The notes under the pieces: model-generated
Database searches by the model: none
The model's input: the letters and a program-made list of their open reading frames with translations, nothing else
Told to the model about the DNA's origin: nothing
Position numbers and translations under genes: made by a program
Shown: one piece after another, positions 27,326-38,592 of the stretch
How the letters are laid out: each line of letters opens with the position of its first letter
Position numbering within the stretch: the stretch's first letter is position 1
Source of the DNA: Prorocentrum cordatum
Taxonomy: Eukaryota > Sar > Dinophyceae > Prorocentrales > Prorocentraceae
Length of the DNA stretch: 64,000 nucleotides
Assembly (NCBI GenBank): GCA_963575745.1
Contig: CAUYUJ010000930.1
Span: 1-64,000 of the forward strand
Direction: 5' to 3'

Positions 27326-27679
27326 TCAGCACCGCCAACCAAGGCTGGCACAGGGTCCGGGGCTGGCAGAAGGACCGAGAGCGTCATGACATTCATCTGG
27401 AGGTCGCGGACCAGCCGAGCCAGCCACAAGAGCCGCCTGCGCCGAAGTGATAGTCGCATTCGTCGTCGCCGCGATTCCATCTTCAAAAGGCGGCCGAGCT
27501 GAAGGGACAATCAGCCGACGCTCATCAATTACGGCAATCTGCGCGCCCATCATCTCCAGGTCGATGCCCGCGGGGCAAGGACGACCCGTCCCACCAAGAC
27601 TCATATCGCCAGCGTCCGTAGAGTAGCTGCTCAGAGTGTTCAGAGCCATCACCATGTCCAGTAGGCCCCACGTCATCAA
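27326..27679 (-). CDS. Hypothetical ORF fragment
   Basis: 117 residues. GIDLEMMGAQIAVIDERRL and EDGIAATTNATITSAQAAL look like natural protein sequence. The C-terminal part is out of frame; the likely continuation in another frame leads to KYAAKLPYGGFDAIISVAVG just before the CA microsatellite, which truncates it. No family is recognised. Confidence 0.25.
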   Translation of the reverse strand: MMTWGLLDMVMALNTLSSYSTDAGDMSLGGTGRPCPAGIDLEMMGAQIAVIDERRLIVPSARPPFEDGIAATTNATITSAQAALVAGSAGPRPPDECHDALGPSASPGPCASLGWRC

Positions 27680-29059
27680 AGAGGGCGCCCTCCTCAGGGC
27701 CGCCGCCGTCGAGACGGGGGGGGGCGCGCCTCGGGGCCACGGGCAGGTCGCGACACCGGAGGGGCCATCGTTGCTGCCACCCCACCCTCATCACCATTGG
27801 GCCAGGGAGCAGCGAGATGTCGGCGAAGCCGCCGCGAGGGATAGCAAACGAAAACCACCCTGCCAGGCAAAGCACCCCCGCCGAGGCACGACGCCAAGCG
27901 GGATCGGATACACCAAAGGACCAAGGACCTGGCGCCACGTCGCAACGCGGCTCGATGCCCTCGCACCGAAGAAGGTCAGCGACGCGCGGCGCACACCAAG
28001 GCATGCAATTTTCGCCGTCTGCCCAGAGGCTCCCGCGCACACAGATGGCAGCCAATTTCGTCTCCACCGAGAACCCCTGTCCGTCAGTTCCCCTCTTCGC
28101 TGCTCTTAGGCAACCGCTGCTGGTCGTTCTGGAGCACGCGAGCGGGCGCCCGATCGATGGGCATGGGAAGCGCGCGAAGCAGCGGCCCTTCATATCAATT
28201 GGACGCTGGCCATTCATTCCCAGGACCCTCGAAGATCTCACCGTCGCCGTCGGACTGCAGCTGAGCCGGCCACGTCGAGGAGCACGGCGGGGCCGCAATC
28301 GAAAAAGGCCGAGCTCGGACTATCGCAGGTAGAACCGGAGCCAGAGTTGCTCGTGGAAGAAGTCGACGGAGGACGACGAAGACGGCGCCTGCACGGCGCG
28401 CTCGAGCAAAAGATGCCCAACAATGTTGCGACTGGGAAGGGTTGCACGCCGTCCTCTCCGCGCAGTTGCGCAGAGCGCAAAAGCTCGTTTCCGCCAGGAT
28501 GGAACTGCAAGAGCTTCGATTAGGATCGCAACGCTGTCCGCTTAAAGCATCTCGCCCACTGGTACCCAATTTGAGCGGCGGATGATGTCGTAGAGCAGAT
28601 GGGCGCGCAAGATCAAATCCATCGACTCGACCTCGGGTTGAAGAGTTCCGATCTCAGCAGCGGGTCGGCATCAGGAGAAAAACAAGCATCGCCACCGCTG
28701 GCGCCCACAAGAACGCGAGGCAGACCAGCAAATCTGGCACGTCGTCCTTGCAGCCATCACATCCCAAAATTCAACTTCACTTCACTTCGGCACATGGGCT
28801 CCTCCACGGCATCATCCATCCGCCAGCCAACGAAAATCAGAGAGCGCGGGCCAAAGAAATTGGCATCGCCTTCATCGCGTGCTGATCTGTCCACCACGGG
28901 GCCGCAGCTCTGTAGAGAACTCGAACTAGAAGCCAATTCAGCCCCCCCGATGCACAGACAAGACTTGTCACCTCTTGCATCTGAAACATACAATTGGGAC
29001 TATCCCACAACTTGCGCCGGTGCCAATGAGCCCATCAGAGTCAAGTACGCCGTCTTCTA

Positions 29060-29694
29060 GTAAAGCTTGCAGTTGAAATCGTCAGCCTGCAGGCCCTGGA
29101 CTGCTTAGACCGCAGGGCCCACGAAAGGGGAAAGGGGCATGGTTGAGTTCGCACAACCCCGCTCGGCCTTGCGCGAGCGCAATCGGTTGAGTAGACCAGA
29201 AGGAGAGCTCAGGAAAGGCGGGCAGCTCGCACGCTGGGCGGTCCAAGATGTACTCCTCTGCTTCCGAGTGGTACTTGGCCCGATGATGGCGCTGCTCGTT
29301 GCGCGCGCTGAGCGTCGACCCGAGGAGCTCAGCCAGCGCCGAGGGCCTAGCAGAAAATCCCCTGCAGAAGCAGCTCGACCCCAAGCCGCACTTGCGGCAC
29401 AACGGGTGGTAGAGGGTGGGATGCGGAGCCGCCAGCTTGCCCATCCCGCGGGGAGCTCGGCGCCGCGCGCCATGGGCGGAAAGTGTCTCGCGTCCTGCGG
29501 GGGCTCTGTCTGCCGCAGCGCTGCCAGCTCTCCCGACCTGCAAGAAGCTTGGCCTCCTTGCGGAAACTCTTCTGCCCCCTTGGGCTTTCCCTGCCGCGGG
29601 GCGCCGCGGGGTTCGTCGCCCCGCTGCTGCGACGCGCTGCAAAAAGATTGGAGCATGCGCGGCACGGAGGCGCTCTCCGCATCCCAACCAACCA

Positions 29695-29695
<1 letters not shown>
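29060..29695. other. GC-rich stretch without a recognised gene
   Basis: Open frames exist on both strands because of high GC content, but no motif or consistent coding frame was seen. Confidence 0.5.

Positions 29696-29741
<46 letters not shown>
29696..29741 (+). repeat. AGCC tetranucleotide microsatellite
   Basis: About 11 perfect AGCC units, the same motif as the large array at 43.7-45.8 kb. Confidence 0.9.
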
Positions 29742-29742
<1 letters not shown>

Positions 29743-30291
29743 GAGGGGGAAGACAGATGCGAACGGGAGGCGCGGCCGCTCAGGCGCGCGAGCCGCAGCC
29801 CCCTGTTGGAGGCACCCAGACAAAAAGACGCGTTTGCAACCCACGGCGCCCGACGGCGCACTCTTACAGGGCTGCCAAAATGGCTGGGAGGCCAGAAAGC
29901 GAAGAGGCAGCCGCCGGCACCGGCCACCTCGGGAGATTTTCCTGCCCCCCAAACCACCGCGATTTAAGGGCGATGAAAATATACTGCAGGCCGCCCTCGC
30001 AGGAGCGTTGGGCAGCGACGTAAGGCCTGCTGCTGGGCTGTGCCCCCGGGCAACCGCACCGGGCCCAAATGCGCTCATGTCACAGGCAAGCAGCTGCCGA
30101 GGCACGCGCGCGTCTGAGACACACCGGGCCCAATGCACACACTAGGCGTTGCCTAGGAGATGATTAGACTGCGCGCGCGCAACTTCTAAAAACAAACATC
30201 CCTGTGCGATCCGACCTAGGAGTTGGAGCCTCTAGGAGAACAACATTAGTAGGAGCGGCAAACGCCGTCCTCCTCCTTCTCCTCATCGTCG

Positions 30292-30418
30292 TAATTGTAG
30301 CAGTAGCGGTAATTAGTAGTAGTAGTAGTAGTAATAGTAGTAGTAGTAGTAGCAGCAGCAGTAGTAGTAGTAGTAGTAGTAGTAGTAGGAGTAGTAGTAG
30401 TAGTAGTAGCGCCAGAAC
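30292..30418 (+). repeat. AGT trinucleotide microsatellite
   Basis: Mostly TAG/AGT triplets with a few AGC and AAT variants. Confidence 0.9.
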
Positions 30419-30526
30419 CGCCGACGCCACGCCGCAAGTGAAGCAGCAGCAGAAGCAGGCAGCAAGTCGCCGAGACAGCAGCAAAAGCAAGCAGGCACGG
30501 AGATGGGGGCGGGGCACTAGGGAGTT

Positions 30527-30940
30527 CTTTACATCTACATCTATCTATACACCTACATCTACATCGACACCTACATCTACTTTTAGACCTACATCTACAT
30601 CTACACCTACAGCCACATCTACATCTACACCTGCATCTACATCTCAATCGACCTCAACAGCGAGACTCACAGCTACATATACATCTACACCTACATCTAC
30701 ACCTACATCTACATCTACATATACATCTACACCTACATCCACATCTACACCTACACCTACATCTAATTATACATATACACTTCCGCAATGGTTTTGTTTT
30801 TGTTGTGCATTGCCGTTGCTTTTGCTATTGCCTTTGCTTTTGCCTTTGCCTTTGCTTTTGTTTTTGCTTTTGCTGTTGCTTCTGCTTTCCTTATGTTTTT
30901 GCTTTTGCTTGGTTTCGCTTTTGTTTTGCCTGCGCGCGGA
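30527..30940 (+). repeat. ACATCT hexamer array followed by TTTTGC-type array
   Basis: Degenerate ACATCT/ACACCT units to about 30780, then TTTTGCTTTTGCC-type units to about 30935. Both give Thr/Ser or Phe/Ala repeats in translation, which I do not treat as protein. Confidence 0.85.
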
Positions 30941-31770
30941 CACACACGCACGCGCGTTTTTGCATTTGGCCACCGGGCGCGCTTGAGAATGCTCCAGATC
31001 CGGCCTACACCGCACGACTTAGCATTGAGCAAGGTTGCGCAACACTTGCTACACCGAACGTTCTTACGAAACTGCACAGCAGCAGCAACTCCCAGATCGG
31101 TGCAACAAGCTGTTCAGCATTGTTTCGGCGGGCATCATCGGCGCTGCAATATGCGGTTTCACCAGAGTGGTGCGACCACAACCTCCCCGCTGCAATGGAA
31201 TCACCCGAGCCACTCTTGGCGCGCAGGGACTGCGCCGAATAACCAGTAGTACACAGATCGCCGTGACTGGCTCCCCTTCCGCATCTAGTCTGGCCATCGA
31301 GGCTAGCTCGGAGCCGGCTGCCTTCGGTGATGACCGCCTGCTGCAACTCTGTGATCAAAGTCGCGAATGGTCGACGTCGTCTCTGATCTTTCTGTCGCGC
31401 ATTCCATGTAGAGCAGAGAGGGGACACCTCTTCCTGTCGAGGGTAGGGCGTCTTCGCGAGCACCGAAACTGCCGCGCGCAGTTTTGAAAGTCTGGCGCGT
31501 TACACGTAGCACCTTGCACGGTCAACCACCGATTCACGGCCGCGATGGAACTGAACGTCTCTGCAGGTTGTTCAACACTGCTTGGAACATTGTTCTCTGC
31601 AGGATGCTCGACACTGCTTGCTGGGTCTCGTGCCTCTCCACTCGAGGTCCGCAAGAAAGCCCGCATAACGCAATGCACTGCTGCACGCTCTTGCGCGGCT
31701 CTGCGAGTCACGGAATTGCGGCTGAACGGCAACGGGGAAGAAAGGCATCACGACGCGGTGCTGAACAGAC
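30941..31770. other. Unassigned stretch
   Basis: The minus-strand ORFs at 31355-31732 and 31005-31463 overlap in different frames. The first contains a partial internal duplication (SVEHPAENN, SVEQPAETF). No family is recognised and the coding status is uncertain. Confidence 0.3.
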
Positions 31771-32049
31771 ACATGCACACACACGCACACACACACACAC
31801 ATGCAGCATTCCACATGGGCGTTATGTATATATACACATATATTTGCATATATAGAAAGACATTTGGGACATGCGATAATACGTCGGGTCTCATGTCTCC
31901 CGGCCGGTGCTATGTGCGAAACCTTCGTGAAACCTACGGGCTTAAGCTCCCCCGCTAAGGGCTCAAGATGGCCCGCAGACGGACCACATGCATGGAACAT
32001 ACGTGCGCAGACACACATAAGTACATATATAGCAGCAGCAATAGTGGAT

Positions 32050-32240
32050 GCAGTGCTGCGCTATGCTATGCTACGCTATGCTATGTTATGCTATGCTATG
32101 CTGCGCAATGCTATGCTGGGCGAGGCTAGGCTAGGCTAGGTTATGCTATGCTATGATATGTTAGGCTGCGCTATGCTATGCTGCGCTATGCTATGCTATG
32201 CTATGCTATGCTATGCTATGCTATGCTATGCTATGCCATG
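32050..32240 (+). repeat. ATGCT pentanucleotide array
   Basis: Degenerate at the start (ATGCTACGCT, AGGCT variants), with perfect CTATG units at 32190-32235. Confidence 0.9.
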
Positions 32241-33112
32241 ATGTTGTTTTGCCTTCGCTTTTGCATTCACTTTTGCCTTTGCTCTTGCTTATGCCCGGCA
32301 CCCAGGGAGCGCAGCTGGGGGAACCGCGCGTTTGCATTCACGTTTGCAAATGCTTTGGCTCGGCTCCCACGGGGGCTGGGGGAACCGCCCGGGGCGGCCT
32401 GCACTGCCCGTCCCCTTTAAGCCAAGCGAGCAAGAACCCTTCTAGGCAGAGCCTAGGAAGGGAACAAGTTGAGCTCTGCATTGCACGCCATCAAATGTTC
32501 GGCGCCCCCGCGGACGACAGCCCCCACGCAAGCACAACCGAGAGCACCGACGCCATCAGGAACGCGCACCCCGAGAGCGAGCGGCCAGAAGCCGGCGGAA
32601 ATCGACGCCGCGACCGCCGCGGCCACCGCCGCCTCCGACCGAAGAGGCCGACGCCGCCGTCTGCGGCCTGGTGGACGGAAGCCAGCGCGCGCCCTTGCCG
32701 AGCGAAGACAGCGCCCCTGCAGCGGGGGGCGGGGCGGGGGAGGGGGGAACAGAGGGCGCGGACCTCCCGTGCCCGGCCCCGCCCTCGCCGCCGGGCACGC
32801 CGCCCCCGGCGGCGAGCACGCCCGCCCTCGTCCCGCAGCCCCCGGGCGGCGGCCGACGCCCCGCTGCCACCTGGCCGCGACGCGGGCCGAAGACCTGGCC
32901 CGCGCCGACGCTACCTAGCGCCGCCGGCTCGGAGGAGCAGGGCGCGGAGGCCTGGGGCCCCCCCGTAGATCCGATCTCGTGCACGTTTCAATGCGGGGCC
33001 CCTGAAGTCCCGACCCCTTCCCCAGGACCGGCTTCGCCCCCTGAATCGTTCTTCGACGGCCCTGGGGCCCGGCGAGGGCCCCTAGAGGCCGAAAATAACG
33101 AGAACCTCCGTC

Positions 33113-33442
33113 GTGATTTGTTCAATGCGTTCGATCTCTGGACCCTGCGCGCGCGCCGACGCCACGCTCGACGCGCCGGCCGACGCCCGGGTCGAGAGCG
33201 CAGCCAACGGCGCCACCGAGAGCCCCGATTGGCCGCCCCCGCCCCAGGCGTCGACCGACGACCCCGCATCGGCGCGGAGCTCATCGCCGCCGCCGCGCGG
33301 GGAGGCATGGTGGCCCGTTAACCTGGGGACGCACCTGGAGATCCAACGCATTGAAAAAACACATCGGAAGTTTTTCGCAGCTTTCGGCCTCTCGCGGCCC
33401 ATGCCGGGCCTCGGGGCCGTCAAAAGACAACTCGGGATGTAA
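33113..33442 (+). CDS. Hypothetical Ala/Pro-rich ORF
   Basis: 109 residues. The first 70 are Ala/Pro/Ser-rich. The C-terminal part (WWPVNLGTHLEIQRIEKTHR, KFFAAFGLSRPMPGLG) looks like natural folded sequence and ends at a proper stop. Very GC-rich DNA upstream (32470-33110) leaves all frames open, so neither the start nor an upstream exon can be fixed. No family is recognised; it is the least unlikely plus-strand gene in this part. Confidence 0.25.
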   Translation: MICSMRSISGPCARADATLDAPADARVESAANGATESPDWPPPPQASTDDPASARSSSPPPRGEAWWPVNLGTHLEIQRIEKTHRKFFAAFGLSRPMPGLGAVKRQLGM

Positions 33443-33669
33443 AAACTAGCCCCGGGGGCGGGGCCCAGACTTCCGGAAAGCCCGCATCGGAAAAATCAAA
33501 GTGGAAGTGGTTTACAGACGAGCGCGGTCGCTTAATCCTCGACACCCCTTCACACAGGGGAAACACGCGTAAAGTTGTTTGCCGCGGTTTACAGGGCCCG
33601 GCAGCAAGCGACGAATCGGCCATGAGCGACATGCTCCAACAATCGCAATCTAACAACAGAAACGCCCAG

Positions 33670-34610
33670 CTCAGCAACCCGAGCGCCGAAACGCCCGAAT
33701 CGGAAATCTGAGAGCGGACACGCCCGAATCAGCACCCTGAGCCCAGCAGCACTCGACTCGGCAATCTGGGCACGGATAACGCTCGAATCTGCAAGGGGAA
33801 CTCACAAATCGGCAATCGGCGCGGGGAACCGCTTGAAACGGCAATCTGAACACAGAAACGGTCGAATCGGCAATCTGAGCACAGAAACGCCTGAATCGGA
33901 AATCTGATCACAGAAACGCCCGAATCGGCGATCTGCGCCTGGAAATGGCAGCATCGGCAATCTGCCCGCAGAAACGCCCGAATCGGCAATATGACATCAG
34001 AAACGCTGAGGTTGGCAATCGCAGCACAGAAATGCTTGAACACAAACACCAGAATCGGCGATCTGAGCACGGAACTGCTCGAATTGGCAATCTGATCGCG
34101 GAAAGCTCCGAATCGGCACTTTGGTGGGATGCACAAAGACGTACTAGTACTATATGTCATCCTTGGACGCGCGCGTCCGACCCGAACATATAGTATACCC
34201 ATCTTGTAGTATATCGTTTCCCGAGCGGTGTGGCCAGAATGCGCCCGCCACAACGCATATACTATAAGATTCCTCGGTGCGCGCGTCGCCCCTGGGAGGG
34301 CGACGCACATATAGTATAAATATGTTGGGGTGCTGCCGATTTGGCAACGAAAACGCCCCAATCGGCAATCTGAGCACAGGAACGCCTGAATCGGCAATCT
34401 GAGCATAGAATCGGCAATCTGAACACTGAAACGCCCGAATCGGCAATCTGACAACAGAAACGCTCAAATCGGCAATTTAAGCACAGGAACGGTCAAATCG
34501 GAAAAGCGGTCGAATCGGCAAACTGAACACAGAAACGCCCGAATCGGCGATCTGAGCACAGAAACAGTCGACTCCGCAATCTGAGCACGCGAACGTTCGA
34601 ATCTGGATTG
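33670..34610 (+). repeat. About 24-29 bp minisatellite around CGAATCGGCAATCTGAGCAC
   Basis: Degenerate tandem units containing GAATCGGCAATCTGA and ACAGAAACGCC at 33670-34125 and again at 34335-34610. The two halves are separated by an unrelated 200-bp insert (34130-34330). Confidence 0.8.
34148..34318. repeat. Two inverted-repeat modules sharing TACTATA/TATAGTA ends
   Basis: Module 1 (34148-34195): outer arms TACTATATGT/ACATATAGTA are exactly concentric with the inner palindrome GGACGCGCGCGTCC (34165-34178). Module 2 (34258-34318): TATACTATA/TATAGTATA ends with an inner stem GCGTCGCCC/GGGCGACGC (34283-34306). Both lie in the insert that splits the minisatellite. Confidence 0.75.
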
Positions 34611-34641
34611 ATGATTCTTTTTCTCTGTGGCATCAACTACT

Positions 34642-35120
34642 TCAGATGGCAGGCAGCTCGCAGCGGAAATTCGGGTGAAAATGAAGTGAAACATCGCTCG
34701 TTGCAACTAGTCTCTCTGGATCACATGTTCCGCCCCGTTGCCTTCTCTGCGCTATCAACCCAGTCAATCCACGCAAAGATGGCGGCACTTCTCGAGGAGG
34801 AACCGCTGGGAGAGTGCCATAATAATGATTGGCGCGATTATACCCCAACCAGATGCTGCCTGGCACAGGACCGTCCACATCCACTCCAATTGGTGTAGAG
34901 GTCCGAGTGCTATCAGCATTGACTACGGTAATACTTTAACTGCAGCTTTTGCTCTGGAGGGCCAGCACCAAATCATCCCTGTCATCGTCTTTACGCTGCA
35001 TTGCCACGTGTTGCTGCACTGTGCGGCCTATGCCCCCGCTGCCACTGCGAGCGCTTGGGGGTCCGTCTCATCCATTGCCCGACACCTCATATGTGCTACA
35101 CTCGTCGGTCACCCCAAGAG
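34642..35120 (-). pseudogene. Possible OTU-family protease C-terminal fragment
   Basis: The minus-strand frame reads ITVVNADSTRTSTPIGVDVD, then PGSIWLGYNRANHYYGTLP. This fits the C-terminal strand and the His-Tyr motif (N-H-Y) that ends OTU cysteine protease domains. Upstream in the same frame are QQHVAMQRKDDDRDDLVLAL and at least two in-frame stops, so it is broken. The catalytic Cys part is not found next to it. OTU proteins remove ubiquitin. The assignment is by a short motif only. Confidence 0.3.
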
Positions 35121-35136
35121 GCCTCAGCGCATGGTA

Positions 35137-35433
35137 CTAACAGTGCCCATCCTTGGGAGTACTTGGGTCACACTGTTCTCCGTACTGAACCAGCGCCTCA
35201 TCTAGCTCCTCGATGGTAGTTTCAGCCTGCACGTGAATCACTTGAGAGGCGGGCCGTTTACGTGGCACGAGTGGAGCTGCATCAGAATCGTCGTCGGGCT
35301 CATCTTCTGTGGCGTTTGTCGCTGAGCTCGGGTCTCCGTCGGATGGGTCGTCTGCGTCGTTAGCAGCGTCGTCGCAATGGTTTTCCGGTTCCGTCCGAAG
35401 TTGTTTGCGGTATACACGCTCACCCCTCTTCAA
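35137..35433 (-). CDS. Acidic hypothetical ORF
   Basis: 98 residues, highly acidic in the middle (DDAANDADDPSDGDPS, EDEPDDDSDAAP), followed by a short ordered tail (TTIEELDEALVQYGEQCDP). It lies directly upstream of the OTU-like fragment on the same strand and may be its N-terminal region. No domain is recognised. Confidence 0.3.
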   Translation of the reverse strand: MKRGERVYRKQLRTEPENHCDDAANDADDPSDGDPSSATNATEDEPDDDSDAAPLVPRKRPASQVIHVQAETTIEELDEALVQYGEQCDPSTPKDGHC

Positions 35434-35634
35434 AACGAGAACTCGGTTTGATTCATCTCCCTTTGAATCATGAACGATACAATGGGGACATTCGCACCAC
35501 TGGTGGCCTTAGTATCGCTGTTGTCTGGTAAGATCTGGTGACCATTTCTGTGCTTACATTGCAGATTCGACTTTCTGGGTGCTCAAATTGCCGATTCGAC
35601 CGCTCCGGTGCTCAAACTGCCGATCCGACCATTT

Positions 35635-36025
35635 CAATGCTCCCCTGATGCCCTGTGAGGTTGCCCCTGGTGCCCCTATTGCCCTGTAAGGTTGTCCCTG
35701 GTGCCCTCTAAAGTTCTCCCTGGTGCCCTCCAAAGTTCTCCCTGGTGCCCGTTGTCCCTGGCGCCCGGTAAGGTTCTCCCTGGTGCCCTGTAAGGTTCTC
35801 CCTGGTGCCGTGTAAGGTTCTCCCTGGTGCCCCGGAAGGTTGTCCCTGGTGCCCTGCAGGGTTCTCCCTTGTGCCCTGTAAAGTTCTCCCTGGTGCCCTG
35901 TAAGTTTCTCCCTGGTGCCCTGTAAGGGTGGCCCTGGCGCCCTGTAAGGTTGGCCCTGGCGCCCTTTAAAGGTTCCCTGGCGCCGCTCCAGGGTTCTCTT
36001 TGGTGCCCTTGAAGGTTCTCTAGAC
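35635..36025 (+). repeat. 22-bp minisatellite GGTTCTCCCTGGTGCCCTGTAA
   Basis: About 16 degenerate units of roughly 22 bp, with the conserved word TCCCTGGTGCCCTG. I see no gene here. Confidence 0.85.
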
Positions 36026-36059
36026 CTCTGGTTTTCTAAACCTCGTCAAATCCTTCCAT

Positions 36060-36860
36060 GGCCTTCAATCATGGTACGCGTCTTTACGCCTCATGTTCCT
36101 CTCAGAAGAACTGGGGAGGTTTAAACGACTTGACTATTATGTAAGCGTTTTGAACCAAAAATCACGACATCGGATCTCTGGGCACGGCGACGGGCTGGGG
36201 CGCCGCGAGACAGCCGCGGCAGGGGACGCAGACAGGCGACAAGCGACGCGCCACCGTCGACCCGGGGAGGCGATCAGCTGTCCCATGTGCGGCCTTCCTC
36301 CGAAGGCTCGCGGCCGCTGGGTACGACGCCATTACATAGGCCGAGCGGGAGGGCGACGGTGCCGCGGCACTGGCACGGGGCATGATCCGTGGGCCTGGCC
36401 GGCGACCGGCGACCATATAGCCGCGACCGTTGCGTGCCTGGCCCCGGACCCCGGTTCCCTCGACGGTTGCCCGACCCTGGCGCGACAGCAGTGCCGCCGC
36501 CCTCGCGGCCGACCTGGTGCGAGACCAAGGCCGCACTTTCCCCTGGGGCAGGCCTCCGCGATCTGGTCGCCTCCGTCGGAGGCGACCGTTGCGTCCGCTG
36601 TCGCCACTGTTGGACTCGCCTTGGGATCCCGGTCGGGCACACCCCCTCTCGGCGCCCACGGGCGCCACGACACAGGCATCTTGTCGAAGCAGGAGATCTG
36701 AACACCCACGAGACAATGGCAGCCACTCCTGACCCCACATCAGTACTGCCGCAGCCCGCGATCAGAAATTCCGAGCCTGAGCCAGAGTACAGTGAGGAAA
36801 ATACGTTGGCAGCCTGCACCGCCGCAAAGGTGAACAGGGACAACTGAAACCGAACCGCGG
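36060..36860. other. GC-rich unassigned stretch with a perfect hairpin
   Basis: Overlapping ORFs on both strands, none convincing. The hairpin GGTCGCCTCC-GTC-GGAGGCGACC occupies 36565-36587 with perfect 10-bp arms. Confidence 0.4.
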
Positions 36861-36899
36861 ACCATTGGTATCAACTTGGCTCCCCCAGGCGACCAAAAT

Positions 36900-36921
36900 C
36901 TTTAGCCAAAATGGCTGCGGA
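36900..36921 (-). other. Relic dinoflagellate spliced-leader sequence (20/22)
   Basis: Read on the minus strand, this 22-nt segment agrees with the known dinoflagellate spliced leader except at two positions, with GCCATTTTGGCT intact. Such relics arise when trans-spliced mRNAs are reverse-transcribed and reinserted. The minus-strand sequence downstream (36899 to about 36270) would be the captured mRNA, but no gene is recognised in it. On the plus strand the same bases look like a start codon context (AAAATGGCTGCGG), so coincidence is possible. Confidence 0.5.
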
Positions 36922-36923
36922 AG

Positions 36924-37145
36924 AGAAGGAGGAGGAGGAGGACGAGGAGGAGGAGGAGGAGGACGAGGAGGAAGAAGAGGAGGAGGAGAAGGTCGAGCGT
37001 TCCACGAAGACGGAAAGAACGAAGAGGATGAGGAGGAGAACAACGACGACGAAGACGGGGACGAGCACGAGGACCACGACGAGGCCGAGGGCGAGGAGCA
37101 AGAGCGGACAAGCACGGGGAAGGAGGACACGCAGGAAGAGTAGGG
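36924..37145 (+). repeat. GGA-rich purine tract
   Basis: A degenerate GGA/GAC tract. The Glu-rich reading frame from 36911 is a by-product of the repeat. Confidence 0.8.
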
Positions 37146-37374
37146 CCAACATGAGTATGAGGGTGCAGGGGGGAGGAAGAAGACGACGACGGCGACGACC
37201 ACCAACACGACGTCGACTAAGATGACGACCAAGACGGGCATGGGCACGGGGACGACGGGGACGGGGACAGGGACGAAGACGAGCGCGGGCGCCAGACCGA
37301 GTCCGCCGCCTGTCGCTCCTTCGGCAGGATGCCGTCCAGAGGGTGGCCTGGCGGCATGGCCATCACCTGCGAGA

Positions 37375-37620
37375 AGTAGGGGGGGAGGAGGAGAAGGGGG
37401 GGAGGAAGGAGAAGAACGTGGAGGAGACGGCGGAGAAGGAGGGAGAGGGATGAGGAGGGGGAGAGGGACAGAGGGGATCCGATAAGGAGGAAGAGGAGGA
37501 GGAGGAGGAGGAGGAGAAGGGAGAAGGAGGGAGGGGGGAGGAGGAGGACGAGGAGGAGGAGGAGGAGGAGGAGGAGGAGGAGGAGGAGGGGGAGGGGGAG
37601 GGGGAAGAGAAGGGGGAGGC
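37375..37620 (+). repeat. GGA trinucleotide tract
   Basis: Purine-rich GGA/GGG tract, nearly pure at 37540-37590. Confidence 0.85.
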
Positions 37621-38000
37621 ATGAGGAGGGGGGTGAGCAAGGGCCACGGGAAGAGGGCGGGAGGAAGAGTTGGAAGAGGTGTCGCCCGCAGACACGACTG
37701 CGCTGATGGTCATCCCGTCATCCCGTTACAATGGAGGCCAGTCCACAAGAAACCTTCCACGAGAAACCCAACCCTGAGACCCCAGGACGTCCATTGGTTT
37801 TTGGCGTGGGAACGTCACGCCCTCCATCGCAAAACCATCGAAACTCAAGAAACCCAGGGCACCCTGGAGGCAAGCAGGGTGTTTCTTGGCATGGGCCTCC
37901 ACTGCACCACGCGCCACCGTGCCGCGCAAACACGCCACTGTGCCGCTCGGCAGAGCGGGGGTCCTCCGGTGGAGGAGACAGCACGTGGCGGAGGGGTAAG

Positions 38001-38034
38001 GTGGTGGTGGTGGTGGTGGTGGTGGTGGTGGTGT
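38001..38034 (+). repeat. GGT trinucleotide microsatellite
   Basis: Eleven perfect GGT units. Confidence 0.9.
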
Positions 38035-38129
38035 AACGGTGGCCTGACGGTCAACGTGCGCTCACAGCTGGCCCCATCTGGAAAACTCTCAGGAGATCCC
38101 TGACAGGAAAACCAAACAGGAAACGGTAT

Positions 38130-38535
38130 TAGGAGGAGGGAGGCGGGGAGGGAGCCCAGTGTGAGAATGAGGTTCGTCAGCAGCCACGCCCCCTTGAAAG
38201 GGGGAGGGGGCAAAGAGCCACCCAAAAAAAAATAGACTGAAACACATCGGAGACACGGAAACAATTGGCAGGGCCACTGAGGGGGAGGGAGGCGGGGAGG
38301 GAGGCGGAGCGGGGCGCTCCAATCACGTAGCTAAAGTCTGACCAAGGTCCAAAAGGAGGCAAAGAGGAGAAGAAGGAGGAGAAGGAGGAGGAGGAAGAGA
38401 GGGGGGGGAGGGCGAGGAGGAGGGGGAGGAGGAGGAGGAGGAGGAGGAGGAGGAGGGGCGGAGCCGGGAGGGGCGAGGGAGGCGGGGAGGGAGGCGGAGC
38501 GGCCACAGGGGCGGCTCCCCAGGGGGGGGGGGCGG
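38130..38535 (+). repeat. GGA/GGGAGGC purine-rich tract
   Basis: Short repeats GGAGGGAGGCGGG recur at 38140, 38281 and 38475, around a GGA tract at 38355-38460. Confidence 0.75.
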
Positions 38536-38592
38536 TGCAGGCCCGCCGCACGGCCCGCGGCGGCACGGCCACCCGGGCGGTGCTAGATGTAG

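Larger units (their letters stand above)
24885..28993 (-). pseudogene. Decayed minus-strand gene-like block of unknown family
   Basis: Many minus-strand ORFs overlap or abut in changing frames, as in the giant element but with more in-frame stops. The best pieces are 28757-28993, 27525-28298, 27326-27679, 25826-26203, 25370-25621 and 24885-25073. Pieces have natural composition (for example KLPYGGFDAIISVAVGEAVG near 27190-27250 and EVWQGTDDWVDWSVPC near 25600) but match no family I know. A 71-nt A tract and an 82-nt CA tract interrupt the block. It could be a relic retroelement or a host gene with introns. No pol motif was found. Confidence 0.3.

Noticed and set aside
29870-29890. Second spliced-leader relic (GCCAAAATGGCT core)
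   Set aside because: Only the central 12 bases fit; flanks do not. The same holds for a GCCAAAATGGC at about 56970.
30204-30986. 260-residue Ser/Thr/Leu-rich ORF
   Set aside because: Composed of three consecutive microsatellites (AGT, ACATCT, TTTTGC).
33670-34610. CRISPR-like array of roughly regular repeats
   Set aside because: Units are degenerate throughout with no conserved repeat and unique spacers, and the context is eukaryotic; it is a minisatellite.
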